From Mesodorylaimus sp. YZB2_4 (lineage: Eukaryota > Nematoda > Enoplea > Dorylaimida > Dorylaimidae), in NCBI GenBank assembly GCA_030248295.1, contig JASANH010000137.1:32137-96136 (forward strand): a stretch of DNA of 64,000 nt, read 5' to 3'. Shown here piece by piece: positions 12,497-25,200 of this stretch (position 1 is the first letter of the stretch; every line of letters begins with the position of its first letter). The translations under genes were made by a program, and so were the position numbers. The notes under the pieces were generated by a model, which made no database searches, was not told the origin of the DNA, and saw only the letters and a program-made list of their open reading frames with translations.

Positions 12497-15400
12497 CGTC
12501 TCAGCAATGCACTGGGTCGGAAGACTTGCTAGGCTGCCCTGGGTTTTTGGCGAGGTGCAAAAGCTCCACCGGTCACTCCCTCAAGTAATGTAACAGAACG
12601 AACAGAACCGTAGCCTCCCAGTCAGGGTTGCTGGCCCGAACAGTGCTAGACCGACGCCTCGACCCACTTTCTTGTATGCATGTCCGGCGATGAGACGATC
12701 AGACACGTCTCATCTAATTGTGAAACTGGCTCCTGCACACAAACTAGCTTGTTTTGTAGTAGTACAGCTACAGTAGTTGTTGTTGACCTCTGCATTACGA
12801 GCTACACTAGCGTGTTTGGTAGCAGTCACGAATCTATGTACAGTACATGGGTATCATAGGCAGATGCTCATTTTTGGTAGACTGTGTACATTGGTCACCT
12901 TATGCATTGGCCAAGGCACACCTTACTAAGTTCAAGTTGGTTACTCTCTACAACATATAAATGCAGTTTCATTCAGAGTTTTAGATTGCCAGGTTGTTAG
13001 CTTCAGGCTGTTAAGTTTAAATTAAGACGTCTATTTCCAAAGGAACAAGAAAAGCAATACATTATTTGAAAAAGACGTTATGCAGGCTATTAGCGCTAGA
13101 GCATTAGGCTCAGATTACTGCTTGAGAAAGTTTTTCATCTTGCGATAGTAAATAAACTTTTGAATGGGAATTGAACGAGTTTCATTAAAAACTCTGGTTT
13201 TCTGTGATCATTTTCATGAATTAATTACTTTTTTTATACTCTATTCGAACATTTATCAAAAAACCAGGTACGGGTAAATTATGGGTAAATTTTTTGAAAA
13301 ATCACGTACAGAGATCGTCCAGCGGGTATGGGTAGGGTACGATTTCCATACCCGCCCAGGACCCTGGTAAGCCCATTGTAGGACCTGGTCTCAACTATAT
13401 GTTTTGGTGATTTCCGTTGACAGTTTTCGAGCGTCTAGATCGATTCTGCGCCCTTTTCACAAAACTACTAATTGCATTTATTGTTTCATACTTGAACTTA
13501 CGTATAGTTTTGCTGAAACCGTTTTGTGAACATGAGGAGAAGGTGCAGTACTCTAGTACCAGGTTTACACATATACAGTAACGTTAGAACTCATAAAACG
13601 AGCAACAGATCACGCACGTTGCATCTTATTGATTACGGGCGCACGTATGCCGGCAAAAAAATTACGTGAAGTCATGAAAACACATACAGTAGGCAGGTAC
13701 ACTAACTTATCAACATTCAATAGGCCCAAAACCTGTTCAACGAGGCCTATCCAGTTCTTTTGACATTTTTATCAGACATCTATGTAGAACATTTTGATAT
13801 ATTGCCATAGACGATTATAAAAAAAAGATCAGTGTGGCGTCAATTTTTTAAACTTTTCGGAAACTGTAACCACTATAACACCAGCCAATATATGCCTTTT
13901 TTTAAGACAAAAAAATGCTTCTACGTATAAGATAAACAATGTAGCTTTACTTCGCCTGACTAGTGATGCCACTTAGGAAACGATTAATCAACAGTCATTT
14001 TGTATATGAAGTGCACCTAAATGGTGGAATGCGCATAACTATGTTCAGTGATGTGATAAAATGTGCACATAAAATAGCGCTTCAGCATACATAAAAAGCT
14101 CAAAGTTTTATGTGAACCGCGCTAAGCAAAGTGCATGGACTTTCGAGTGTTCCTATCAGCACTAAATCCATCTGACTAATTTGAATGACGTTGATTTTCT
14201 TCTCAGCGGTTAAAATCGACGTCGATCAGCCAATGAGTTAATCTTTCTCCTTTTCCCTAAATAAAAATCATTCCGTTTTGATATTTTCTCAACTGTCTCA
14301 CGTATTTTCTTCTCGTGTAGTGCGCAGGACGGCATTGATTTAATGAAAACGAATGCCAGAGACATGGCCTGGATCTCTTGAACAGGCTTGCTCTTTTTCC
14401 AGGACGGAAAAGATGAGTTTCAGACAAAGGCGACGTCATTTTTAAGCCTTTTTTGATAAAATTTTAAAAAACCAAGTTGAAAAAGTGTTCAAGTTAACTT
14501 ACATACATATTTAGCTTTTATTGCTGAAAACTTGATTTTGAACTGAAAAACTGAACAAACTATTTTCGTTCTTCCCCAGCATAATGAATCATTAAAAATT
14601 AATTCGCACAGTTACATTAGTATCTGCAAGAGTCATAATATGACGGGATTTTTAAAAGTTATCCGAGTTGGCTTTTGAACCCACAACCCACGAATTTTGA
14701 CCAGTATCGCGACCCGCGGTAGTTTGGACTAGCGCCTGTAGGAGCCTGATTCAATAATCGGCAGTCTGAAGCAAACAAAATTCAGTTAGTTATGCAGTAA
14801 AGGTTGAACAGAAAGGTGCTTTCGGAACATCTGGTAGCAGAAAGTTTCGTGACTATTTATGCCCTGGAGGGCACAGTGGAGAAGCAGCGAACAAACATTT
14901 CAACAGTCGATTTCACTAATTGAAACTCTTGGCATTTCGGCTCTTACAAGAGCATTGCGACCAGTCCGCCGTGACCTCGACCAATGTCGTCGGGACAAAC
15001 CAAAACTTTGAGGTCACTTCGACACTAGCCGCCCGCGACACTGACTTACCACTACTCGAGGATCATCACGAACGCCTCACATTGGCTAAATCCTCGTTCA
15101 AGGACGTCCAACGCCAATACCTGCGTATATGTACTGTTAGTGGGCGTCCGAAGGTGATCAGAAAAGCTCAGATCAGCAAGCTGAAGAAGACTCAGAGTTA
15201 CTGTAGTCAGCAAGGTCGATCAGATGCTGGCTGAAGTCGGTTCTCCGATCAGAAAATTATCAGAAAGAGAACAGGAGGAAGGATGCGGCACGTGCAGAGG
15301 CAGATCGCAAAGCGATGCACGAAGCTCAAGCCTTGGGACCACAGACACAAACGAATGTCAAGCTCCCAAAAATAACATTTCCATGCTTCGATGGAAAGCT

Positions 15401-16124
15401 GCCGCATTGGCGGTCTTTTTGGGATCATTATCGAACGGCTATCCACGAAAATAATGGCGACTTGCCACCAGTTCCCCCTCCGCCAACCACTCCACGCCCA
15501 TCACGTCCCCAACGCCGCGCTGCTCAACAGGCGCGTGCCCGTATCCACGAGTTGGCTCAACATCTCCAAGATTCATCGCTTTTCGCGGGGGAGGTTCACT
15601 CTGATAAAAGAGAGGAAAACAGCCGATCAGAAAACATCTCCAAGCACTTCCCCAACAACAACCAGCAGTACAGTATCGGTCGACGGCACGATGCACCTTC
15701 AACCTAACTTCAACATTATTCGTCCTCTGTTTATTGGGTGCAATGATGCAGTCCAGCCAGGGCATAGCACCTCTTCTCTGCGAAGCGAAGGTGGTGTTCG
15801 TCCTGTCGATCAACTTTACTTGCGAGGCTAAGTAGCGTGTGAACGAAGAAAAGGTTGCCCCACGATTAGGCGAAGCCGTATTGTACACACGAAATATTGC
15901 GAAGTATGCAAGCGCCGCTTACAAGTGCAAGAAAATTCTGCAATTTTTTTGAAGACCTACACCGAATTCGCCAAGTGGTTCAAGGATTACCGCATATCGA
16001 GCAATCCATTGCAGTTTCGACTGAAGAATGCAATGGCCAAATAATAAAAATCCATGATAAAAAACCGGCATTGTGTCACAGGAGAAATGATTGGTGATGG
16101 CACAACCTGGTTTACTGAACACAA
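12497..16124. repeat. Inverted repeat IR2, right arm
   Basis: Partner of 3330-6957 in inverted orientation, with the same order of contents: repeat end, 700-bp element (12665-13360), unassigned stretch, gag remnant. The few differences include an A-run change and substitutions near 13880-13945. The outer end at about 16124 shares only TGTTCAGT with the left arm before the two diverge. Confidence 0.95.
14920..15707 (+). mobile_element. BEL/Pao-type gag remnant, right copy
   Basis: Mirror copy of 3744-4531. The DUF1759-like core VKLPKITFPCFDG with SFWDHYRTAIHE is on the plus strand within 15315-15707. It differs from the left copy by single residues (KITF against KMTF). The same proline-rich tail and stop are present, so the truncation predates the duplication. 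Confidence 0.75.
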
Positions 16125-16494
16125 AATCGATATAACCCATACGACGGCAAATGCGTGGGACTGCTATTATTAGAAACAAAGCGAATTTATGAACTGTTTT
16201 TTTTTATTCTGAACTGTCCATGGCCTTGGGTTCATGAACAGTTTTCTTATTACAGGAAAGGTCTACGAGACTTTCTACGGAGTTATGGAGAGCGACCTCG
16301 GAAATGTTGCAGACTGTGATTATTCAGAAGGCACGTGCGTTCTGCATGTCGATTATCTATTGGTATGGAACATTAACCCGTGTGCCTCTTGCGAGTACAT
16401 TGAATGGAAACGACTCTCTGGGGAAGTTTGGGTCACTTTCTAAGCGATGATTAACAAATTGCACTTACCTGGAACACCCAGACAGTAAGACTTC

Positions 16495-17660
16495 GTGATT
16501 GTCCCCGCGCCCTGCTATCCGACCAAGGACTTCCAGTCGTCATTTTATCCTCGCCCGCCAAACACGGTGAGGCAGTCAAAACCAAATGCAACGCATGGCC
16601 AGGCCTCAGGAATCAGTGGAAACAGCGTAACCTTTGGTCTTCAGGCTCATCGCCAGACTACTGTACGGAAGCGACATTGTAGCGCCTCGCCTACAAGCGA
16701 TGGATTTACGCGTCGTTCATTTTCCACGATGGACTCGCACATGCCTTCCGAGCCACTTGCCAGCTTAAGCTCGCGATGATAGAATTCGATTTGGCAATGG
16801 CCCTTAGTGCCCCGACAGCAGTAGCTCGTCGCTTACTTCACAGCCCAAAGGTCATGGCGCGCCTTACTGGCCGTTTTTAGAAGTATGGCCATGTGTTGAA
16901 GTCGGACCAGCCTATGGGGAGTCTCTGCACTGAATAAGTCCCACTCGATTTTACTGTCAAACGAAAATTTATGTCTGGAATCATGGATCCATCGACTCGC
17001 ATAATTTTTCAAAATCCAGACGATTGCAATCTGGTTCAGGAAATTCTTCTGCATGACGCCACAAATCGAATTTTTATCTATTCAGCCATAAGCGGATCCA
17101 TGCGTCCCCACAGTGGTACGGTAGTTTCCCATCCACTCTACTCATCGAATACTTCGCTTTTCCTGGACTTTCCGGAACTAATTCACAATCCCATAAACAA
17201 GTATACCCTGGATGAACTTCGACCACGCATCAGTTCAAACGACATTTTCGCAGCTTTCGACGACCAACGCAAGATTTTGCGGGAGTTAAGTCAGCCCGCC
17301 TTTCATGGCTCCATTTCACCAAAAAACCCAACGCATTCTGGATAATTTTGCTCAGAACATTCCACGGGGATGGTACAACGGTCTCGCCGTTCATCTGAAG
17401 TGGGCTTGGATCAACGGCTGATGTATTCTCGTCACAACAATCTTCCTCTTCAGATTACTTCCGCCCTGCATCCGGAACACCGCCAAAGATTACATCATCA
17501 CTCCTGGTGAGCAAATAGTCGCCCGCTACCGCCCCCATTGGACCCGCCGTCAACCAGGACATGGCCCTGTCGAACACACTGTCCGACTGATCCTGGGCCA
17601 TCTTCCACCGCGCTCTCGGGATCAAACAGATTGCCAGAGGACAACCTCGAAGAGACGGGA
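16495..17660 (+). pseudogene. Unrecognised coding-like remnant (source of block X)
   Basis: From about 16495 to 17345 the plus strand stays nearly open across shifting frames. One uninterrupted stretch of 124 codons (16971-17345) begins [20 protein letters not shown]. After it the next frame stays open, with [19 protein letters not shown] and later [15 protein letters not shown], interrupted by stops at 17389 and elsewhere. This looks like a decayed protein gene, possibly from a mobile element, but I recognise no family. Its part from 16911 on is duplicated at 24859-25607. Confidence 0.35.
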
Positions 17661-18378
17661 GGGTTTGATGGCATGGTCGGTGACATTAATAAGGCTAGTT
17701 TGAAGTAGTGCCATGAAGTGATACTAGTTGAATGAGGCTAGTTTGAAGGAGTGCCTAGGTAGTGCCATAAAGTGGTACTAGGTTCAGCTGCTAACATGAC
17801 TAACAAGAAAAGGAGAAAAGATTTAAGATCATGAACGCAGTCTCTGCCATTTGTCAATAATGATACGACCGATAACTAAATTTTCTTCCATCTGTTGATA
17901 AAGTAGTACAGATACTGTACCTTCGTTTCTACGTCTCGAACGTGTGATTGGCAACAGATTTGAAACTCTGCGTATAGTACTTGTGTTTATAGTAAAGGTC
18001 CTTTCTCTGTCAATCTACTGCACAGAAGTTCGTCATAAAGCAGTCACTGGCGGACAGCATCAGGCTAGTGATTACCTGTAGGATCAAGCATCGGGTCTCC
18101 AAACGGCCCCTGTCGCCCGAATATTTCGTGGAGAATAATTCCGAATGCATACACATCACCCGCTGGCGTCCCATGTTCTTTCCCACAACGCAACATTTCT
18201 GGAGCTGTCCACAGCAGTCCTTGGAAAAAATTATGCAACAGCGATATTCATAAACAAAGAGTGCGTGGTATGCACCTACTACTATAAATATGAGGTTTGA
18301 GAAAACCCTCCTGCAGCAGTTTCGCTGGGCGTCAGGGGACACATACTTAAAGATAACTCCTCAGAGGCAAGCGGTCTT
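16911..18378. repeat. Duplicated block X-Y, left copy
   Basis: Nearly identical, in the same orientation, to 24859-26326 (offset 7948). Block X (16911-17660) is the unknown remnant. Block Y (17660-18378) contains a copy of one guanylyl cyclase kinase-homology exon (18219-18076, minus) with both splice sites and intron flanks. The same X/Y junction occurs in both copies, so X and Y moved together. Confidence 0.9.
18076..18219 (-). pseudogene. Stray copy of a guanylyl cyclase kinase-homology exon
   Basis: It is identical in sense to the gene's exon 26167-26024 and encodes [16 protein letters not shown], then [18 protein letters not shown]. It lies downstream (in the gene's direction) of the catalytic exons, and after a copied coiled-coil exon. 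This is the wrong order to be used in a normal transcript. Confidence 0.85.
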
Positions 18379-18379
18379 T

Positions 18380-19149
18380 CGCTAGTAAGAATGCGCCTTT
18401 TTTATGATATTAAGTACCTACAGTAGAGTCGTACTAAATATCCAAGCCTTGTCCAACTGTGGCTTCACGCAAGAGGGCGGCCAGAAAGAATTATAAAGAA
18501 GGACACTGCACTGACCGTGAGACTTCGTTACCTCGCGTCTTCGCTTATCGAATTACTGCTTGCAACAGTGTAGGCTAGATGGGTTAAGTCATGTTAGGAA
18601 ACTTCAACCAAGCCAGACACAGCGCTAAATTTTTTCAGACAGCGCTTATCGTTGCGTCATGCTTGTTTCCAGCAGATCAGCTACTGCAGCAAGCAAGATT
18701 CAATCTTTCTTGCTCTGTTTATGCGCAAAGAAAATCAGAGCAATTATATTTCCTTTCTTCAATGCTGTCTTTCACGATCTACAAAATGTACGTACTTGTG
18801 TATTGTAATATTTTGAGGTCTTACTTTGGTAACATTGAAGCCAGCAGAGCGTCACTCTTTTGCTTCTCTATTTCTAGCTCCTTGATTTTTTCTGCCACTA
18901 AACCTTCTAAGTTGTTGTTGTATTTTTCAATCATAGCCATCATATTGTCCAACATATTTTCATTCCTGCCAATGAAATTATACAGGATATATCATGCTGT
19001 GAAATTTGTAGATACTTACAGGCCTTCTCTTAATGGGTTCAGCTCTTTTTTCAGTTTCGAAATAGTTGGGCGCATGAACTCGTTTTCATCCCAGCATGTT
19101 TTCATTACAGCACGGACAAAATCTGGTGCCTCAATGACTGCTCGCATGT
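18380..19149. repeat. Duplicated block Z, left copy
   Basis: Matches 22723-23492 in direct orientation (offset 4343). It contains, on the minus strand, a full copy of the coiled-coil exon (18965-18825) and the 3' two-thirds of the kinase-homology end exon (19149-19020). The latter is cut inside the codons for [11 protein letters not shown]; beyond 19149 the sequence is unrelated. At 18378/18380 it is joined to block Y through a TTC microhomology. Confidence 0.9.
18825..19149 (-). pseudogene. Truncated guanylyl cyclase exon pair (kinase-homology end and coiled coil)
   Basis: Copies of the exons at 23546-23363 (truncated here) and 23308-23168 (complete). They keep readable codons for [20 protein letters not shown] and for [20 protein letters not shown]. 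The acceptor of the first exon is lost with the truncation, so normal splicing into it is not possible. Confidence 0.85.
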
Positions 19150-20289
19150 CATGCGATGGATTAGCAGTGCTATCAGCAGTTTGCAGTGTGTACAGTACAG
19201 GCGAAAATATGACCTTAGAATATCCATTGCACAAACGACGTCGTATTTTGCCTGACCCCCTACCCCTGTTGTGTGAATCGGTTTTTAAACAAACTCTCCC
19301 TCCCACCCGCCTGTCATGCGAAGTCGTATTTGTACGACCCCCCCGGCCCAGGTACGGGTGCGGTCAAAAAGTTGGTACAGTAAACTCGGTGCGGTCAAAA
19401 AAGCCCAGTCACTGCACCCTACGCCTGCGCGCGCAACTATTTGCACCTGATCGTGAGGCGCCGAAACTAACGAGCTACCGCTTTGACTAACTTACCAACT
19501 TTAACTTCGACTATGGCTTTGACTAACCTTGGCTAATTTACTAACTGACATGTTCGATTAGTTTGCTTCCTTGAATGTCTTTTTCACAACTCTGCTTTTA
19601 ATTTTGCGTTTCAGACCTGCATTAGAAAACACAGCTTCGCACAAAGCACTCACGATCAGTTTTTGTAAAAACTTGTAAATCAGTCATTCAGGAGGCTCTT
19701 AATGTTGAAATATTAGACTATAGCAACGAAATCGCCATGGAAAGCCGTATCACGTGTTGCTTGCAAGTCGAATTCGGACAGATTGTTAGTCGATTCAGAA
19801 AAAGCCACGAAACGAGAATTTTTTGACCCATCCTCGTCGTTTCAGGGAAAGGTCGATTTTTGGCCCTTTATCCGCGGAATAGGGGGTTTGTTAGTTGACC
19901 CTATCTTGCCATCGGCTAGGGTCAATCTGGAATGCATGTCGGGCGAGGGTGCGAGCTAGTCGTTACTCCGTGATGCAAGCGGTACCCCGTGGGGCGACCA
20001 TACTAAGCCCGTGCCCTGTGAGGGACCTGGATTCGAGAGCCTTCCACCCCATAAGGCCTGTCCTCGTTTATCGACTCACAGTCAGTGGGATGGAGTGCGA
20101 GTCGCCCGCCGCCAGGCGTGCAAGGCGCCGAGAGAACTTCATCAAGTTCTCAGACGGCTCGAGTTAAACCAAGGTTTGACCAGTTTCCAGCTCTTCCAAG
20201 CAAATGTGGCACACGCCCCTAACCGCTACCCCACTGAGGCGGCCCAGGAACGGGAATGATTCTGCATTAAGTAAAGGAATAAAGCTTAC
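19150..20289. other. Region after the last visible catalytic exon; terminal exon not found
   Basis: It contains C-rich tracts (19250-19350), the repeated phrase GTGCGGTCAAAAA (19360-19410) and repeated CTTTGACTAAC words (19480-19540). A GC-rich stretch at 19910-20160 has GGATTCGAGAGCC, faintly tRNA-like. Receptor guanylyl cyclases normally end their catalytic domain with one more segment after the ERGYIKMK motif (usually GKGxxxTYWL); I could not find it here. Confidence 0.4.
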
Positions 20290-22206
20290 TTTCATTTTTA
20301 TGTACCCGCGCTCGATGGTCTCGTAGCCGCAAAGCGAGTCCAAGATCCGCTTGCACTCGCCACTGCAGTGAATTTTTAGAGCTGTACATAAATGAAAAAC
20401 AGCTTGAACCATTCCGCAAATCCACAAAAACTTTTGCAAACAGGGCCCTAATTTGTTTGACAGCAGCAAGATCGAGATCATATGTACGCTTTGTGAAGCC
20501 TTGGCTCTTCTGTTGATGTGTACGGAAACGTACGAAATTACTAGACTCACGATTCATGCCGTGCTTACTTGATGGCGCCTCCCGCCACAACACAGCATTG
20601 GTTTAAAATTAAACTTTTGGCTATAACCTAAGCTGTTCAGGCTGAGCAAAGTCCCTATTCTCAAGCCTGACATCAAATGCTGCAAGAGATCAGCTACTAG
20701 TCTGACGAATTCACCTTCCCTTACTTGTAGCCACCCACTCTTGCTTTTTCAAAAAGTGGGTCGGCACTGACTGAAGTAACCAGAACCCTACCTTGTCCTG
20801 TTGACTCCATTCTGGACGCAGTATTGACAGTGTCACCAAACAAACAATAACGAGGCATTTTCAGCCCCCTGGAAATGACAAAATTGTTTAAATGAATTTT
20901 GCGCGTCTAACACTTACACAATCCCGGCAACACATGGACCAGAGTGAATACCAATGCGCAATTGTATGATTTCGCCGGATAAGTGCCTGACTTTACCATC
21001 CTACAAAATGCGCCGGATATGATATTTAGGTCGTTTCCTGACATAGCAACGTCGACTTTACCAGTGCGTTTTGCTTACCTTTACAGTTCTCAAAAAGCAG
21101 ATTGCCATAGACGCTATCTCCCCCGCATGTTTTTCGCCATTTCTGGTTGGCAGACCAGAAACAGCCATGTAAGCATCCCCGATTGTTTCCACTTTGTAGG
21201 CATCATAATTTCCGATCAACCCATCGAATGTGCTGTATATACGATGCAATGTATTGATCACCTAAAATGTATGTAAGTATTATGCATGCATGGAGCATTA
21301 CGCGCGCAAAGCTGCGTAATACGGATAATCTCGCTCGTTTTGTATAAAATTCGATTTGCGCAACAGAAAGACAGCTGTAAGAAACTGCTGTACTTAATTT
21401 ACAGCATTGTTTGCACAGTAATCCAAATTAATCGGCTGAGGTGTCCAACCGAACACTCGTAAAGGTCTAATGCTAGATAGGGACGTGTAAGCAACACTGC
21501 TGTAGCTTCTGAACAACAAATTTGGGGGATATCAACTTGGCAGTTATAATAAAAGCATTTAGGTTGAATTTCAAATGCCTGATTTTTTTCAAACAAATCT
21601 TCAAGTTTGTCTACGATCTGCGATACTTATTTCAAGGATAATCTGTTGTCTGGTTCGTCAGTGAAGATATCTGATAGTTGAATTAAAACCTGGCTGTACT
21701 TCGCCAGAAGAAGTGTAACAAGCTTTGCTGCAAGATGAACTGTAACATTACGCATTGAATCTCGACTTCTTAAAAGAATTTTATGGTCTAGATCACTATT
21801 GATGCAGGAAAAGTAGCTTAGGACGTTTCCTAATCGATCATGTTTGCGTTTTTCAGTGGCCAAGTTGACCAGAATCTTAAGTCCTAGTTATCAACTGTGC
21901 GCATTGGCTGGTCTAAAAATTTTGAGTCTGCCATTACAGATTTATTGATCCGGATACTATTTTTTTGGGAGGCGATAAGTTTCTAGCTACCATAGGCCGC
22001 AGTTAATACAGTCTCTATGATACAGTTAATACAGTGTCTATGAGCGCATTGTCTATGGAAACTCCGCTTTGACACTCGTTACCTGATATGGCGTAGACTG
22101 CTGAATAATATTTGAGAATCCGACGATGTCAGAAAAGAATATTGTAACACTTTCGAAATATTCTGGTTCCACCGTTAATCCATTTTTTAATGCTTCTGCC
22201 GCTTGT
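20290..22206 (-). CDS. Guanylyl cyclase: catalytic domain exons
   Basis: Five exons in phase. 22206-22083 has [20 protein letters not shown], then IVGFSNI, with the first metal-binding Asp. 21261-21079 has [20 protein letters not shown], with the second Asp and the guanine-recognising Glu. 21000-20918 has [16 protein letters not shown]. 20868-20792 has [20 protein letters not shown], with the guanine-selecting Cys plus the catalytic Asn and Arg. 20381-20290 has [14 protein letters not shown] and ERGYIKMK. All key residues for a true guanylyl cyclase are present and none is altered. The final segment of the domain and the stop codon were not found downstream. Confidence 0.92.
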
Positions 22207-25200
22207 CTACGTAAAAAGATTGGCATAAAACGACGTCTTTAAGCACTTTCGTCAGCCTTACAAAGTTATCACAAATCTGCTAGAATTTATTTTGTCGCGC
22301 ACTATGATAAGGGTAGACGTAGCTGTCGATCAGTGTACAGTGTATTTCCTTCAGGCCGGCCTGTTGCGTTAACTGTCATATAGGAGCTCACGCGGACCCG
22401 TCGTCACATTAGAATCTCCACGCCTCGCCGCACAGGTCAGGCCGGAGCCGCACTTGTACTGGGTACGGATATCTAGTACCTACCCTACTAAAACGCATTG
22501 TTACTTACAATTTGTATTGATACTTGGTAAAGAGCTCCCGCTGGATCGCCTTACAGCTTCGGTCGCAGTCGCACTATGCTTGGGTACTTAATAGTACGTC
22601 TGTCTGTAGTTACTTGAGATCACCAAAAAGTCTCCTTCGCACCAGCGTCCTTAATAAGCAACTTCTACAGTGCGATCAGCGCCTGGTTTTCGTGATACCG
22701 AGTATGGGTCACGGGTTGTATTCGCTAGTAAGAATGCGCCTTTTTTATGATATTAAGTACCTACAGTAGAGTCGTACTAAATATCCAAGCCTTGTCCAAC
22801 TGTGGCTTCACGCAAGAGGGCGGCCAGAAAGAATTATAAAGAAGGACACTGCACTGACCGTGAGACTTCGTTACCTCGCGTCTTCGCTTATCGAATTACT
22901 GCTTGCAACAGTGTAGGCTAGATGGGTTAAGTCATGTTAGGAAACTTCAACCAAGCCAGACACAGCGCTAAATTTTTTCAGACAGCGCTTATCGTTGCGT
23001 CATGCTTGTTTCCAGCAGATCAGCTACTGCAGCAAGCAAGATTCAATCTTTCTTGCTCTGTTTATGCGCAAAGAAAATCAGAGCAATTATATTTCCTTTC
23101 TTCAATGCTGTCTTTCACGATCTACAAAATGTACGTACTTGTGTATTGTAATATTTTGAGGTCTTACTTTGGTAACATTGAAGCCAGCAGAGCGTCACTC
23201 TTTTGCTTCTCTATTTCTAGCTCCTTGATTTTTTCTGCCACTAAACCTTCTAAGTTGTTGTTGTATTTTTCAATCATAGCCATCATATTGTCCAACATAT
23301 TTTCATTCCTGCCAATGAAATTATACAGGATATATCATGCTGTGAAATTTGTAGATACTTACAGGCCTTCTCTTAATGGGTTCAGCTCTTTTTTCAGTTT
23401 CGAAATAGTTGGGCGCATGAACTCGTTTTCATCCCAGCATGTTTTCATTACAGCACGGACAAAATCTGGTGCCTCAATGACTGCTCGCATGTCAGGTCTG
23501 AATAAGGGCTCTGTCGAAGTGGGAAGCATTATCTTTCGGATAGCCTCTGCAAAACGTAAAATCAAGAAACATTTTAGCTGTTTCGGGACATAACACTAAG
23601 AGGGCAGTCGCCCCACGTCACTTCAGCGAGTCTTATTATATACAGAGTGTTATGCGGGCAGTCTTGCGTAATATGTGAAACAATTTGTCATCTGACATCG
23701 CCTCATCTGACTGGTCCTGCTTTTAATCATTTATATCGAACGTTCAGTTTCAGAATTGACTTTTGGCCTTATAATCAATTTTTGCCTTCAATTTTTTGAT
23801 TATTGCTTGACTTTACTGTAATGTAACGTTGTGAGTTGTGTTTCTTATCCCTAGAGTGCGCCATGGTGTTTGGATGAAAATAAAGCATGAATGAATGCAT
23901 GAATGAATAAAGGGATGAGGAATGGGAAAACAAGCTCTTTAAGCCATTTTGCTTTGTGCGAATGTTACCAGAGTAACTTCGAGGTCTGGTCAGCCAAGAG
24001 CATCAAGATAGATCTACAGTATCTGAAATTTTTTAAGCCAACATTTTTTGATTGCTGAACGGGTGCACCTTTTCGGATCTGTCGTCAGTGAGTGGAGAAA
24101 TTGGCGCGCCAAACGCTGTATTGAAAGATTCTATTATCCCTGGCATTCTCAGAGAGCGAGTAGACATTTGAGCAAATTTTCCTTGCTAGCAAAGGAGAAA
24201 CGACGACTCAGGAGACTATAAAATGCGCGCTCCCTGATGGGCTTATTTGACGCAAAATAAGGTGCCGCATTTGCTTCTCGTGGTTGATTATATCATTAAG
24301 GCTTGAAAGACAAGCAAGATCTTCTGTTTCCTGAAGATCATTTTACACATTACATACTTAGGGTTTGATGGCATGGTCGGTGACATTAATAAGGCTAGTT
24401 TGAAGTAGTGCCATGAAGTGATACTAGTTGAATGAGGCTAGTTTGAAGGAGTGCCTAGGTAGTGCCATAAAGTGGTACTAGGTTCAGCTGCTAACATGAC
24501 TAACAAGAAAAGGAGAAAAGATTTAAGATCATGAACGCAGTCTCTGCCATTTGTCAATAATGATACGACCGATAACTAAATTTTCTTCCATCTGTTGATA
24601 AAGTAGTACAGATACTGTACCTTCGTTTCTACGTCTCGAACGTGTGATTGGCAACAGATTTGAAACTCTGCGTATAGTACTTGTGTTTATAGTAAAGGTC
24701 CTTTCTCTGTCAATCTACTGCACAGAAGTTCGTCATAAAGCAGTCACTGGCGGACAGCATCAGGCTAGTGATTACCTGTAGGATCAAGCATCGGGTCTCC
24801 AAACGGCCCCTGTCGCCCGAATATTTCGTGGAGAATAATTCCGAATGCATACACATCACCTATGGGGAGTCTCTGCACTGAATAAGTCCCACTCGATTTT
24901 ACTGTCAAACGAAAATTTATGTCTGGAATCATGGATCCATCGACTCGCATAATTTTTCAAAATCCAGACGATTGCAATCTGGTTCAGGAAATTCTTCTGC
25001 ATGACGCCACAAATCGAATTTTTATCTATTCAGCCATAAGCGGATCCATGCGTCCCCACAGTGGTACGGTAGTTTCCCATCCACTCTACTCATCGAATAC
25101 TTCGCTTTTCCTGGACTTTCCGGAACTAATTCACAATCCCATAAACAAGTATACCCTGGATGAACTTCGACCACGCATCAGTTCAAACGACATTTTCGCA

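Noticed and set aside
18591-19490. Long plus-strand ORF of 299 codons
   Set aside because: It is antisense to copied cyclase coiled-coil and kinase-homology exons and runs past the duplication edge at 19149. The repeated version at 22934 is cut differently.
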